Shown: positions 1 to 8,443 of the stretch, in pieces
How positions within the stretch are numbered: the stretch's first letter is position 1
How the letters are laid out: each line of letters starts with the position of its first letter
From: Plasticicumulans acidivorans
Lineage (GTDB): Bacteria > Pseudomonadota > Gammaproteobacteria > Competibacterales > Competibacteraceae
Reading direction: 5' to 3'
Assembly (NCBI RefSeq): GCF_003182095.1
Contig: NZ_QGTJ01000001.1
Span: 186,001 to 250,000, forward strand
DNA: 64,000 nt
Notes under the pieces: generated by a model
What the model was told of the DNA's origin: nothing
What the model saw: the letters and a program-made list of their open reading frames with translations, nothing else
Databases searched by the model: none
Translations under genes and position numbers: made by a program

Positions 1-664
1 TCGCGTCGAGGCGGTCGGCCTCGCGCACGAAGGCATCGGCGAGCCAGCCGGAGCTGCCGGCGGTCAGCGCCTGCCCGCGCAGGAAGGCGCGCAGCAGCGC
101 GCCGTCGATCTCCTCGACGCGCAGGTCCTCGCTCTTGCCGGCGGCAGCCGAAGCCACCGCGAACAGCGCGCTCATGCCGGTGTTGGAAGCGGTCGGGTTG
201 CTCATCGCGTAGCGCAGGCGGCCGGCGCCGGCGAGCTGGGCGATGTCGGCCCAGCTCGGTGCCTGCCGGTCCCAGCCCAGCGCCGCCACCAGCGGCGCTT
301 TCACGCCGAGAGCGACGCGCGAATAGAACAGCTTCTCGCGGGCCAGCGGCGGCTGGCTCAGCGCCAGCACCGGATAGGCGCCGTTCGGCGGCAGGATGGC
401 GTCGAAATGCTCGCCGGCCTCGATGCGCTCGACGATGTCGAGCGTGCCGGCGTACTCGAAGCGCAGCTCGACGCCGGCACCGTGCGCGGCCTGGCGGATG
501 GCGGCTTCCAGCGGCTTGAGCTCGGAGCCGGCGAGGATCGAGAACGCCTGCGCATCCGCCTGCGCCGCGCGCTGGCCGTCGTCGCGGTCGCAGGCCGGCA
601 GCAGCGCGAGGCACAGCAGCCAGGCCAGCGCCCGCAGCCAGCCGCGCAGGCGGACACGGCTCAC
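1..664 (-). CDS. Substrate-binding lipoprotein, N-terminal part (runs off window)
   Basis: The frame begins with GTG at 664, overlapping the TGA of the telA-like gene by four bases (GTGA), so it is translationally coupled and last in the operon. The N-terminus is an arginine-rich n-region, a hydrophobic stretch and a lipobox (LLPAC), so the protein should be an envelope lipoprotein. The following residues (FSILAGSELKPLE, later YAMSNPTASNTGMSALFAVA) look like a periplasmic solute-binding fold. Proteins of this type next to TelA usually continue into a von Willebrand A domain; that part would lie outside the window and cannot be checked. About 221 codons are visible and the gene is truncated by the window edge, not broken. 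Confidence 0.75.
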   Translation of the reverse strand, partial: MSRVRLRGWLRALAWLLCLALLPACDRDDGQRAAQADAQAFSILAGSELKPLEAAIRQAAHGAGVELRFEYAGTLDIVERIEAGEHFDAILPPNGAYPVLALSQPPLAREKLFYSRVALGVKAPLVAALGWDRQAPSWADIAQLAGAGRLRYAMSNPTASNTGMSALFAVASAAAGKSEDLRVEEIDGALLRAFLRGQALTAGSSGWLADAFVREADRLDA

Positions 665-1878
665 AGCCGGACCTCCCCCGGCGCCGGCAGGGCCGCGCCC
701 GGTGCCGCCTCGCCGCGCACGCGCTCGACGTATTCCTGCGCGCGCGAGACTTCCTGCGTCAGCGCATCGACGGTGGTCTGCATCGAGGCCAGCGCCCGGC
801 CCTTGTATTCGGACAGCGCGTCCATCGCCGCGTAGACGTTCTGGAAGGCCTGCCGCAGCTGGTCGAGGTTGACCGTGCTCGACGCCGCCTGCTGGTGGAT
901 CGCGGTGCCCTGCTCGCGCAGCAGCTGGCTGGTGCCGGCGATCAGGTTGCCGGTGGTGGTGTTGAGCGCGGTGATCTGCTCCAGCACCAGCTTCTGGTTG
1001 GTCAGCGCCTGGGCGACGATGACCGCGGTGCGCAGCGCCGAAACGGTGGTGGTGGTCGCCCGGTCGACACCCTTGCTCAGCTCCAGATTGTTGCGGCGCA
1101 CCACGTCAAGCGCCAGGTAACCCTGCACGTTGACGCTCATCTGCGTCAGCAGGTCCTGCACCTTCTGCCGGGTGTAGAACAGCATTTCCTCGCGCACCAC
1201 GCGCGCCTTGTCCGGGTCGACGGCATCGAGCTGCGCGGCGCGGGCTTCCAGCTCGCCGTCGAGCTTGCGGCCGATGTAGACGTATTTCTCCAGCCGCTCC
1301 ATCAGCCCCCACAGGTTGACCTTCTCCTGCTCGATCGCGGCGTTGTCGCGCAGCAGCTCGTCCTTGCCGCGCTTGAGCGAGGCGATGATGGCGTTGAGGT
1401 GCGACTGCGAGGAGCGGAAGCGGTCGAAGTACGCCGCCATGCGGTTGCCGAAGGGGATGAAGCCGAGCAGCCGGCGCGGTGCAAACAGATCGCCCTGCCG
1501 GGTCGGATCGAGCGTGTCGATCTGATGACGCAGCTCGACCAGGCCGCGGCCGATGTTGGAGTTCTCGTCGAACAGCCCGGTGTGCAGCGCCCCGACCGGA
1601 CGTTCAAGCAGGCGGTTGGAGACCGAGGCCGAGGCCTCGATCTCGCGGCTGCCCATGCTGTGCACGCGCTCGACGGCGACCTTGAAGCGCGCGTCGTGAA
1701 CGTCGTGCGCGGTGATCTCGTCGATGAAACCGCGCACCTGCGTGTCGAGCACCTGCAGGTCCTCGGGCTTTAGACGGACTTTGCCGGCCGCCGCCTCGGT
1801 CGGTACTGCCGCCACCGGCTGCGGCGGCTCCAGCGTGAACTCTTCGGCCGCCGCCGCCACGCCATTACCTGTGTCCAT
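661..1878 (-). CDS. TelA/KlaA-family toxic anion resistance protein
   Basis: A 405-residue, mostly helical, soluble protein matching the TelA family (PF05816): motifs such as LGFIPFGNRMAAYFDRF and the alanine/threonine-rich helix around ALNTTTGNLIAG. The family is linked to tellurite and other toxic anion resistance and to envelope stress, but its biochemical action is unknown. The start at 1878 is chosen because AAGGA sits just upstream and the preceding gene ends at 1889; a longer in-frame start at 1938 would lie inside that gene. It is the middle gene of an operon, between two substrate-binding-like proteins, which suggests they form one system. Confidence 0.85.
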   Translation of the reverse strand: MDTGNGVAAAAEEFTLEPPQPVAAVPTEAAAGKVRLKPEDLQVLDTQVRGFIDEITAHDVHDARFKVAVERVHSMGSREIEASASVSNRLLERPVGALHTGLFDENSNIGRGLVELRHQIDTLDPTRQGDLFAPRRLLGFIPFGNRMAAYFDRFRSSQSHLNAIIASLKRGKDELLRDNAAIEQEKVNLWGLMERLEKYVYIGRKLDGELEARAAQLDAVDPDKARVVREEMLFYTRQKVQDLLTQMSVNVQGYLALDVVRRNNLELSKGVDRATTTTVSALRTAVIVAQALTNQKLVLEQITALNTTTGNLIAGTSQLLREQGTAIHQQAASSTVNLDQLRQAFQNVYAAMDALSEYKGRALASMQTTVDALTQEVSRAQEYVERVRGEAAPGAALPAPGEVRL

Positions 1879-1888
1879 GGTCCTTACC

Positions 1889-3001
1889 TCATCGGTATTG
1901 CTGCTCGATGCCCTCGATGAGCCGCTCCAGCCATTCATGGCTCGGCGGCTCGATGACGTCGACGAGCTGCGCCGGCACTTTCACGCCCTGCTCACGCCAG
2001 CCACGCGGGCCGTGCTCATCGCCTCCGGTGCGAAAGCCGTATTCGTGCGCCAGCTTGCGCAGCTCGGGATCGTTCTCCAGCGCCTCGCCGAGGCGCGCAC
2101 CGGCCGGCGTGAACGGCACCAGCACGTGCTTGGAATAAATGGTCGGCCGCGGATACAGCACGGCGATGTCGCCGCCGGCCTGCGGGTGGCGCAGGCGGAA
2201 CTCGACGAGCTGCGATTCGTAGGCGACCAGCAGCGGCGCCTTGCCCATGCCGAGCGCCAGATAGTCCTCGAAGGGATCGGCCGAGGAGCTTTCCTGAAAG
2301 CCCTGGCGCAGGAACAGCGGCGCCACCTGCGGCAGCACCTGCGCCAGCTGCTCGCCGCTCTGCACCACCTGCTCGCCGTTGGCCAGGTAGCTCGCCAGCG
2401 ACAGATACATCGCCGCGCTGTTGGAGCTGCGCACGTCGGTGCTCATCGGCAGCACCGACTTGCCGGTGGCGAAGGCCTCGCTGTGCGGCAGATCGCGCCA
2501 GCGACGGCCCTGCCCGACCAGCGCCAGCAGCGCCTTGAGATCGAGCTGGTAATCGCCGTCGGCGTCCGCGCGGGCGATGCCGTTGGCGACCAGGATGGCG
2601 GCGATCGGCTGCCAGCTGGCGATCACCAGCGGCGTGTAGAACGGCGTGTAGACGTTGGGGTTGCCGGCCAGGCGGCGCAGCTCGGCGGCCGCCGGCGCGC
2701 CGGACGGAAAGCCGAAGTCGTAATGCTGCGGGTCGAAGCGCGCGGCGATCGCCCGCGAGCCGGCCTTCTCGACGACGACATCGAGGCCGTGGCCGGCCAA
2801 CACCTGCTGCACGCGGGCATCAGCGAAGAAAGCCGCTTTTTCCGAGCCGATCAGGCCATGCAGCACGGTCTGCCGGGTACTGCCCTGCTCGATCGCCGGA
2901 CGCTCGGCGCCCAGCTGTTCATGTGAGTACCAGATGCCCGTGCCGACCGCGCCCAGCAGCAGCGCGGCAAGCAGCGGCGCGACGACCTTGCGAATTTCCA
3001 C
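1889..3001 (-). CDS. Membrane-anchored substrate-binding-like protein
   Basis: A 370-residue protein with an N-terminal hydrophobic segment (about residues 7-25, no lipobox cysteine), so it is either secreted or anchored to the inner membrane. The remainder has the alternating pattern of a type-2 periplasmic binding protein (for example VQQVLAGHGLDVVVEKAGSR and LPMSTDVRSSNSAAMYLSL). It leads the telA operon, ten bases upstream of telA. The last gene of the operon is a second, lipid-anchored binding-type protein. No transporter permease is present, so import is unlikely and a sensing or chaperone-like envelope role is possible. Family assignment is by overall pattern only. Confidence 0.6.
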   Translation of the reverse strand: MEIRKVVAPLLAALLLGAVGTGIWYSHEQLGAERPAIEQGSTRQTVLHGLIGSEKAAFFADARVQQVLAGHGLDVVVEKAGSRAIAARFDPQHYDFGFPSGAPAAAELRRLAGNPNVYTPFYTPLVIASWQPIAAILVANGIARADADGDYQLDLKALLALVGQGRRWRDLPHSEAFATGKSVLPMSTDVRSSNSAAMYLSLASYLANGEQVVQSGEQLAQVLPQVAPLFLRQGFQESSSADPFEDYLALGMGKAPLLVAYESQLVEFRLRHPQAGGDIAVLYPRPTIYSKHVLVPFTPAGARLGEALENDPELRKLAHEYGFRTGGDEHGPRGWREQGVKVPAQLVDVIEPPSHEWLERLIEGIEQQYR

Positions 3002-3103
3002 TCAACCCCGCCACGTCTGTTGCGCTCAAAATGCTTTGGAGCGTGCCGGGCTTCGATGACAGTTTCGCGACAGCCGCCTCTGCCGGCGGCCGCGCCGGCC
3101 GGC

Positions 3104-3670
3104 TCAGCGCGCCGCCACCGCCGGCGGCAGCGGCCCCGGCACGCGGTTGGCGACCGCCGGCAGCGATTGCAGGTAGGCGAACATCGCCGCCAGATCGCCG
3201 TCATCGAGCTTGCCGATGCCCTGCCACGGCATCGGCGGCAGCAGCGGCCGGCCATTGCCGAGGTGACGGCCGCTGCGCATGGTGGCGATGAACTGTTCGA
3301 GGCTCCAGTGACCGAGGCCGGTTTCAGCGTCAGGCGTCAGGTTGCTGGCGTAGCTCACGCCCCACGGCCCGTGAAACGCCGTCATGCTGGCCGAGCCACC
3401 CCAGATCCAGCCGCCGGCCGGCGCCGGCGGCGGGCTCACATCAAGCGCCTGCGGATGGCCGGCGAAGCCGAGCGCCAGATCCTTCTGCGGACCGCTCGCC
3501 CCCATCACGCTCGGCGTGTGGCAGTCGGCGCAGCCGATGGTCTCGACCAGATGGGCACCGCGCGCCAGCTGCGCGGCATCGGACACCGGCGCGGCGCCGG
3601 CAGCCGCGGCGCTCAGCGCCAGCGTACAGGCGGCCGCGCCGCGCGCGGCCAGGGACAGAGAGCGCTTCAT
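3104..3670 (-). CDS. Mono-haem c-type cytochrome
   Basis: The start at 3670 overlaps the stop of the E1 beta gene (ATGA). The product is 188 residues with a Sec signal peptide (hydrophobic core, AAAGAA cleavage area), one CADCH haem-attachment motif near residue 48, and a candidate distal methionine in the LPPMPWQ stretch. It should be a periplasmic electron carrier, similar to the cytochrome subunits of membrane-bound alcohol or aldehyde dehydrogenases. Tight coupling to a cytoplasmic 2-oxoacid dehydrogenase E1 is unusual. A 7-bp stem hairpin (3082-3099) follows on the minus strand without a T-run, so termination is unproven. Confidence 0.85.
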   Translation of the reverse strand: MKRSLSLAARGAAACTLALSAAAAGAAPVSDAAQLARGAHLVETIGCADCHTPSVMGASGPQKDLALGFAGHPQALDVSPPPAPAGGWIWGGSASMTAFHGPWGVSYASNLTPDAETGLGHWSLEQFIATMRSGRHLGNGRPLLPPMPWQGIGKLDDGDLAAMFAYLQSLPAVANRVPGPLPPAVAAR

Positions 3671-4692
3671 ACATTCACCTCGGCAACAGCAGGTTCGCGG
3701 GCACACAGGCGGTGGGCGGCGGCGGCGATCGCCGCCGGCTGCGGCGCAAACGCCTGTTCCAGCGGGAAACTGGCGGCGACCGGCGCGTCCGGTCCGCACA
3801 GGCGCACGATCGGCGCGCGCAGCGCCGACCAGGCGTGTTCGGCGACGCGCGCCGCCACCTCGGCACCGACGCCGCAGGACTGGCTCGCTTCATGGACGAC
3901 GATCAGGCGCCCGCTGCGCCGCACCGAGGCCAGCACCGTCTCGGTATCCAGCGGCTTGAGCGTGCGCAGGTCGATCACCTCGGCCTCGATGCCGGCGGCC
4001 GCCAGCTGCGCGGCGGCTTCGAGGCAGGCACCGACGCTCTTGCCGTAGGCGACCAGGCTGACGTCGGTGCCGGCGCGCACCACGCGGGCACGGCCGAGCG
4101 GCACGATGTCGGCATCGAGCGCCACCTCGCCCGGCTGGTAGAGCAGGCCGATGTCGACGAAGAACAGCACCGGGTTGTCATCGCGGATCGCCGCCTTCAG
4201 CAGCCCGCGGGCATCGGCCGGCGTGCTCGGCATCACCACCTTCAGCCCCGGCGCGTGGACGAACCAGGCTTCGAGGTTGTGGTTGTGCTGCGCGCCGACG
4301 CCCCAGCCGCCGCCGCTCATCGCTAGCGTCACCAGCGGGAACTCGAACTGGCCGCCGGACATGAAGCGCAGCTTGCCGGCGCTGTTGACCAGCGCATCGG
4401 TCGCGTAGCAGAGGAACGGCGCGAACAGCAGGTCGGCGATCGGCCGCAGCCCGCTGGCGGCGGCGCCGACCGCGGTGCCGGCGATGATCGCCTCGGCCAG
4501 CGGCGTGTTGCGCACGCGCGCCGCACCGAACTCATCGAGCAGCGCGCAACGCTTGGTGGCGACGCCTTCGCCAAACATCAGCACGCGCGGATCACGGCGC
4601 ATTTCCTCGGCGATCGCGGTGTCGAGCGCATCGCTCAGGCTCATCACCGCGTGATGCAGGCTGCTCGGATTTATGGAAGCGTTCTGGGTCAT
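3667..4692 (-). CDS. 2-oxoacid (pyruvate/acetoin-type) dehydrogenase E1, beta subunit
   Basis: 341 residues matching transketolase-type E1 beta subunits: the RNTPLAEAIIAGTAVGAA segment, the SGGGWGVGAQHNHNLEAWF loop, and a C-terminal transketolase domain (LKPLDTETV, HEASQSCGVGAE). With the alpha subunit it should decarboxylate a 2-oxoacid on thiamine diphosphate. The start at 4692 has GAGGA upstream and lies ten bases after the alpha stop; an in-frame ATG at 4716 would overlap alpha. No E2 or E3 gene follows, so the lipoyl partner must come from elsewhere or the enzyme uses another acceptor. The true substrate (pyruvate, acetoin or branched-chain oxoacid) cannot be told by eye. Confidence 0.9.
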   Translation of the reverse strand: MTQNASINPSSLHHAVMSLSDALDTAIAEEMRRDPRVLMFGEGVATKRCALLDEFGAARVRNTPLAEAIIAGTAVGAAASGLRPIADLLFAPFLCYATDALVNSAGKLRFMSGGQFEFPLVTLAMSGGGWGVGAQHNHNLEAWFVHAPGLKVVMPSTPADARGLLKAAIRDDNPVLFFVDIGLLYQPGEVALDADIVPLGRARVVRAGTDVSLVAYGKSVGACLEAAAQLAAAGIEAEVIDLRTLKPLDTETVLASVRRSGRLIVVHEASQSCGVGAEVAARVAEHAWSALRAPIVRLCGPDAPVAASFPLEQAFAPQPAAIAAAAHRLCAREPAVAEVNV

Positions 4693-4702
4693 CACGGCGT
4701 CC

Positions 4703-5665
4703 TCAGGCGTAGACATCGGCCAGCAGCTCGTCGGCGGCCGGGTAAGGCGAGGCTTCGGCGAAGGCCAGCGCGGCCTCGATGCGCGCATGCGCGGCGCGGC
4801 TCATCCGCTCGATGCCGGCGGCATCGGCGTGGCCGCCGGCGAGCAGCGTCGCGATGCAGTGCCTGAGCGGATCGCGCTCGCGCCACAGCGCCAGCTCGGC
4901 GGCGTCGGCCGCCTGCGGATCGTCGGGTTCGAGGTGGCCGCGCAGGCGGTAGGTGCTGAGTTCGAGCAGGCGCGGCCGGCCATCGGCGCGGATGCGCTCG
5001 CAGGCGGCCTCGGCGGCGGCATGCACGGCGAACACGTCATTGCCGTCGACCCGCTCGGCCTCGACGCCGAGACTCTGCGCCCACGGCGCGATGTGCTCGC
5101 CGAGCATGGTCTCGCGACGGTGCACGTAGGCCTGCCACTGGTTGTTCTCGCAGACGTAGAGGATCGGCAGTCCCCAGGTCGCAGCGAGGTTCAGCGACTC
5201 ATGGAAGATGCCCTCGCCGGCGGCGCCGTCGCCGAAGAAGCAGGCGACCAGGCCGCGGCGGCCGAGGGTCTGCTGCGCCAGCGCGACGCCGGTCGCCAGC
5301 GACAGCTCGCCGCCGACGATGGTCGAGGTCAGCACCACGCCCAGCTCGCGCGCGGCGATGTGCAGCGAGCCGCTGCGGCCGCGGCAGTAGCCGTCGACGC
5401 GGCCCATCACCTCGGCGAGCATGCGCCCGGGATCGGCGCCGCGCGCCAGCAGATGCCCGGCGCTGCGGTGATTGGTGAGGATCTGGTCGGCAGCGCCGAG
5501 CGCAGCGACGACGCCGACGGCGGCGGCCTCCTGGCCGAACGAACTGCAGACGGCGGGAAACTGCCCGCCGGCGCTCAGCGCGATGAGTTTTTCTTCGTAG
5601 GCACGGATCAGCAGCATGCGCTCAAGCAAGGCCAGCGCGCTGCCGGAAATGGCGGTGGATGACAT
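4703..5665 (-). CDS. 2-oxoacid (pyruvate/acetoin-type) dehydrogenase E1, alpha subunit
   Basis: 320 residues with the thiamine-diphosphate signature: GDG at 145-147 and the paired Asn at 174-175 (CENNQW), typical of E1 alpha of the acetoin/pyruvate type. The GRSGSLH and TSTIVGGELSLATGVA stretches are also family features. It is the first gene of a three-gene operon with E1 beta and a cytochrome c. The start at 5665 (MSSTAIS) fits family length; the frame extends upstream but without conserved sequence. The 139 bases upstream (to 5804) hold a small stem-loop (GCCGC/GCGGC, 5709-5723) but no convincing promoter. Confidence 0.9.
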   Translation of the reverse strand: MSSTAISGSALALLERMLLIRAYEEKLIALSAGGQFPAVCSSFGQEAAAVGVVAALGAADQILTNHRSAGHLLARGADPGRMLAEVMGRVDGYCRGRSGSLHIAARELGVVLTSTIVGGELSLATGVALAQQTLGRRGLVACFFGDGAAGEGIFHESLNLAATWGLPILYVCENNQWQAYVHRRETMLGEHIAPWAQSLGVEAERVDGNDVFAVHAAAEAACERIRADGRPRLLELSTYRLRGHLEPDDPQAADAAELALWRERDPLRHCIATLLAGGHADAAGIERMSRAAHARIEAALAFAEASPYPAADELLADVYA

Positions 5666-5774
5666 GGCGACTCCGGGTACAGGTACAACCGGGGTCGACT
5701 CTAGCCAGCCGCCTGAAGCGGCACCGGTGAGGCCGCGCACAGTGAAGAATGATTTAGCTGCCGGTGAGCCAAGA

Positions 5775-5804
5775 TTTAAGAAAGCGCCCGCCCGGCGGGT
5801 GCGG
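5775..5804 (-). terminator. Candidate Rho-independent terminator after the flavin-GAF gene
   Basis: Immediately after the TAG stop at 5805, the minus strand reads a GC hairpin (CCCGC-CGG-GCGGG, extended by GC pairs) followed by TTTCTTAAATCTT. The T-rich tail is interrupted, so strength is uncertain. Confidence 0.5.
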
Positions 5805-7148
5805 CTACAGCTCGCTCAGCCGCAGCGCCCCGGCCACGCACAGCTGCAGGCGGCCGCGGCCGGCAGGCAGCAGGCGGATGCCGGCGCCGCGCTCGTCGAG
5901 CCGGCGCCGCAGCAGCACCAGCCGCGCTTCGAGGTTGTCGCTGACGTCGGACAGACGGATGCGCGGATCGAGGCGTAGCTCGCGGTTGCTGAAATGGCTG
6001 CGGCCGCTGGCCAGATACTCGCTGAGCAGCACGTACAGGATCGCCCCGGCGACGCCCTTGATCAGGTAATCCTCGCCGAGGAACACGCTGTGATCGAAGG
6101 CGTAATGGCGCACTTCGAGCGCCGGCAGCGCCGCTGCCGGCGGGGCGAGCGCGTCGTCTGCGTCGTCGTCCTCCTCGCCGCTCTGCTGCAGCCATTGCAG
6201 CGCCAGCCCGAACTGGGCGGCGAAGCTCAGCAGCAGATCCTCGTCGTCGTAGCCGAAGTGCTCGTCGAGCACGCTTTCGACATAGAGCACGCCGAGCAGG
6301 CGCCGGAACGCCAGCACCGGCACGGCGAGCTGGCTGCGCGCGCTGGCCAGCCCCGGCAGCGGGATTTCGGTTTCCAGCCCGCTCGGCACGCCGCTGCGCT
6401 CGGCACTGTCGCGCAAGGCGCTGCGCACCGCGCGCTGGTAGCCGTATTCGGCGGTCATGTGGCCGATGCGGATCGCCGTGCGCTCGCGCGCCGCGACACC
6501 GATGACGCCCTCGCCGATGGCGATCTCCGAGCCGACACCGGAATGCGGATAGCCGCGGCTGGCGATGGTGTACAGCCGTTCGCTGTCGGCATCGAGCAGC
6601 AGGATCATCGCGTGATCGATGCCCAGTTCGAGTTCGAGCGCATCGAGCGCGGCCACCAGCAGCGCATCGAGATCAGCCGCCTGCTGCAGGCGGCCGATGC
6701 CGCGGCGCAGCGCCACCAGCGGATTGCACGCCGGCAGCGGCGGCGGCAGCGTCGGGCAGCACAGCGCCTCGATCGCGTGCACGCGGTAGATATCGGCACC
6801 GAGCAGGCGGAACACCCCGCTCATGCCGGTGTGCGAAGCGATGCCGGCGAGCTTGGCCTTCATCGCCTCGAACAGCGGCCCGGCCGACTCGGTGCGCAGG
6901 TATTCGAGCGTCAGCCGGTAGCGCTGCAGCGTCTGCGGACTGGTCAGCAGCAGCTTGGCGAACGGGTTCGCCAGCACGTTGCGGCGGGTCTTGTTGAAGA
7001 ACTGGTAGGTCAGCGCGACGTGCTGGTCGTCGACGAACTGCACCTGCGACAGCTCGGCGATATTGGGCACGCCCTCGGCGTCGCAGGTGCCGAGCATGCC
7101 GGGAATGACACCGTCCATGCAGTCGCGGATCGCATCGAGACGGATCAT
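5805..7148 (-). CDS. Split-barrel flavin-binding-like / GAF / winged-helix-like fusion protein
   Basis: 447 residues. Residues 1-130 look like a pyridoxamine-phosphate-oxidase-type split barrel (GVPNIAELSQVQFVDDQHVAL, NPFAKLLLTSP). Residues about 155-325 form a GAF domain (ALELELGIDHAMILLLDADSE ... VIGVAARERTAIRIG ... LGVLYVES). Residues about 360-447 (FLGEDYLIKGVAGAILYVLL ... LDPRIRLSDVSDNLEARLVLL) resemble a winged-helix tail. This suggests a cytoplasmic redox- or ligand-responsive regulator, but no cofactor binding can be proved. It overlaps the upstream split-barrel gene by ATGA, so the two are co-translated. Confidence 0.65.
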   Translation of the reverse strand: MIRLDAIRDCMDGVIPGMLGTCDAEGVPNIAELSQVQFVDDQHVALTYQFFNKTRRNVLANPFAKLLLTSPQTLQRYRLTLEYLRTESAGPLFEAMKAKLAGIASHTGMSGVFRLLGADIYRVHAIEALCCPTLPPPLPACNPLVALRRGIGRLQQAADLDALLVAALDALELELGIDHAMILLLDADSERLYTIASRGYPHSGVGSEIAIGEGVIGVAARERTAIRIGHMTAEYGYQRAVRSALRDSAERSGVPSGLETEIPLPGLASARSQLAVPVLAFRRLLGVLYVESVLDEHFGYDDEDLLLSFAAQFGLALQWLQQSGEEDDDADDALAPPAAALPALEVRHYAFDHSVFLGEDYLIKGVAGAILYVLLSEYLASGRSHFSNRELRLDPRIRLSDVSDNLEARLVLLRRRLDERGAGIRLLPAGRGRLQLCVAGALRLSEL

Positions 7149-7627
7149 GGCGCCAGCCCCAGCCCCAGCGCCTGCCCGGCCTGCGGCCCCGGCGTCTGGT
7201 CGAACGCCGTCTGCGGCGTGAAGGCCAGCGCCGTCAGATCCTGCGGCTCGTAGGCAAAGAAGTGACGGATCATCGCCTCGGTAAAGCCGAGCGGCATCAC
7301 CTCCAGCACGAAGGCATCGACATTGGCGGCGATGATCGCCGCATCGCCCGACTCGATCGCGCAGCGGCGGGCGTCATCGGTCTTGAACTGCAGCGAGCGG
7401 TGCGTCGACGGCTGCGTGAACAGCGCCGCCAGGCGGCCGTTGCCGGCGACATCGGCGAGCAGCGCCGCCGAGGAGCGCAGCGGCAGGAACACCACCACCC
7501 GCGCGCCGTCCGCGCTCAGCCGACAGGCGATCCCCCGCGCCAGATTGACCTCCCGCCCCGCCCCGCAGCTGGCCAGACTGACCGCCAGCCCCAGACGCAG
7601 GAAGGCAATGTGAGCGGCATCGATCAT
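7145..7627 (-). CDS. Small pyridoxamine-phosphate-oxidase-like (FMN-type) protein
   Basis: 160 residues starting at 7627 (MIDAAHIAFLRLG). The strand pattern (GIACRLSADGARVVVFLPL ... NGRLAALFTQPSTHRSLQFK) resembles split-barrel FMN-binding proteins, which often lack oxidase activity and act in flavin or haem handling. It overlaps the GAF fusion gene by four bases and probably supplies or shares a ligand with it. The upstream frame to 7705 has no conserved sequence. Function is not known. Confidence 0.6.
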   Translation of the reverse strand: MIDAAHIAFLRLGLAVSLASCGAGREVNLARGIACRLSADGARVVVFLPLRSSAALLADVAGNGRLAALFTQPSTHRSLQFKTDDARRCAIESGDAAIIAANVDAFVLEVMPLGFTEAMIRHFFAYEPQDLTALAFTPQTAFDQTPGPQAGQALGLGLAP

Positions 7628-7716
7628 CAGGCAGCCCCTCCACAAACAGGCCGGCACAGCACGGGCATCATGGAATCGGTTGGATGATTCGCCGGCACCT
7701 TGCAATCTCGGCGACC

Positions 7717-7763
7717 GCGTGGCGATGCCACGAGTATGCCGCCGACACGAGCCGCACGTGTCG
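7717..7763. other. Two tandem perfect stem-loops downstream of rloB
   Basis: CGTGGC-gat-GCCACG at 7717-7731 and CGACACG-agccgca-CGTGTCG at 7743-7763, the second ending three bases from the rloB stop (7766). Neither has a T-run. They could mark a transcript end or the edge of the acquired defence island. Confidence 0.45.
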
Positions 7764-7765
7764 TC

Positions 7766-8443
7766 TTACGTTCGCAGGCTGCATAACAGCTCCACCAACT
7801 CGAACACTGCGGTATACGGTGCCGGTGCACCGTAAGCATCTGACTGCTCAGCTAGAATCCGGGCATGGTGCTTCGCCGTATCGAGCCGGTCGCACGTCCT
7901 CGCGAACACATCGTTCGAACCCTTCGCATAGCCCGGGAAACGCACTCCGAGGCAACGCATGACTGTTTCGACATCGACTTGCCATGTCGAAACATCTTCG
8001 TAATGCAGTAACAGCCAGAGTTCGAAACAGGGGACGGAAGCAATGGCGCGAAAGCAAACCGATTCTTTTGCATCGTTGCGCCGCCTGCCATCCAGTGATT
8101 TGGCCAAATCCAGCGCCTCGCGATAGCTGTCGTGCTGATCACGATCGAATACCGCATAGACCCGCTCAAATGCCCGCGGCGATATGCCACGTTCGCAACT
8201 GCCTTTATCAAACAGATCGCGCGCGCACTCGACGACAGCGATAGGGGCAGTACCCCGCGTGCAGGGCAACACCGTCACACTCGCGGTGTGCAACCGATAA
8301 GCCCTGATGATCTCGCGAAAGTAGTTCGGCTCGGTCTTGCTGCCTTCGCACACGATCAGCACGCGGTCATGGCTCACGCGTTGCGGGCGCTTACGCGCCA
8401 GATCGCGGGCTTGACGATGTTTTGGCTGGCCGTCACGCCCCAT
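7766..8443 (-). CDS. rloB: RloB-family protein (TOPRIM-like), defence pair partner
   Basis: 225 residues with the RloB signatures: VCEGSKTEPNYF at 31-42, acidic VFDRDQHD at 98-105 and SVPCFELWLLLHYED at 136-150. These acidic motifs fit a TOPRIM-like nuclease fold. RloB proteins pair with RloA ATPases, and the same pair architecture occurs in AbiL-type abortive infection systems. The start codon lies 11 bases inside the end of rloA, so translation is coupled. The GC content is visibly lower than in neighbours, suggesting horizontal transfer. Nuclease activity and target are inference. Confidence 0.85.
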   Translation of the reverse strand: MGRDGQPKHRQARDLARKRPQRVSHDRVLIVCEGSKTEPNYFREIIRAYRLHTASVTVLPCTRGTAPIAVVECARDLFDKGSCERGISPRAFERVYAVFDRDQHDSYREALDLAKSLDGRRRNDAKESVCFRAIASVPCFELWLLLHYEDVSTWQVDVETVMRCLGVRFPGYAKGSNDVFARTCDRLDTAKHHARILAEQSDAYGAPAPYTAVFELVELLCSLRT

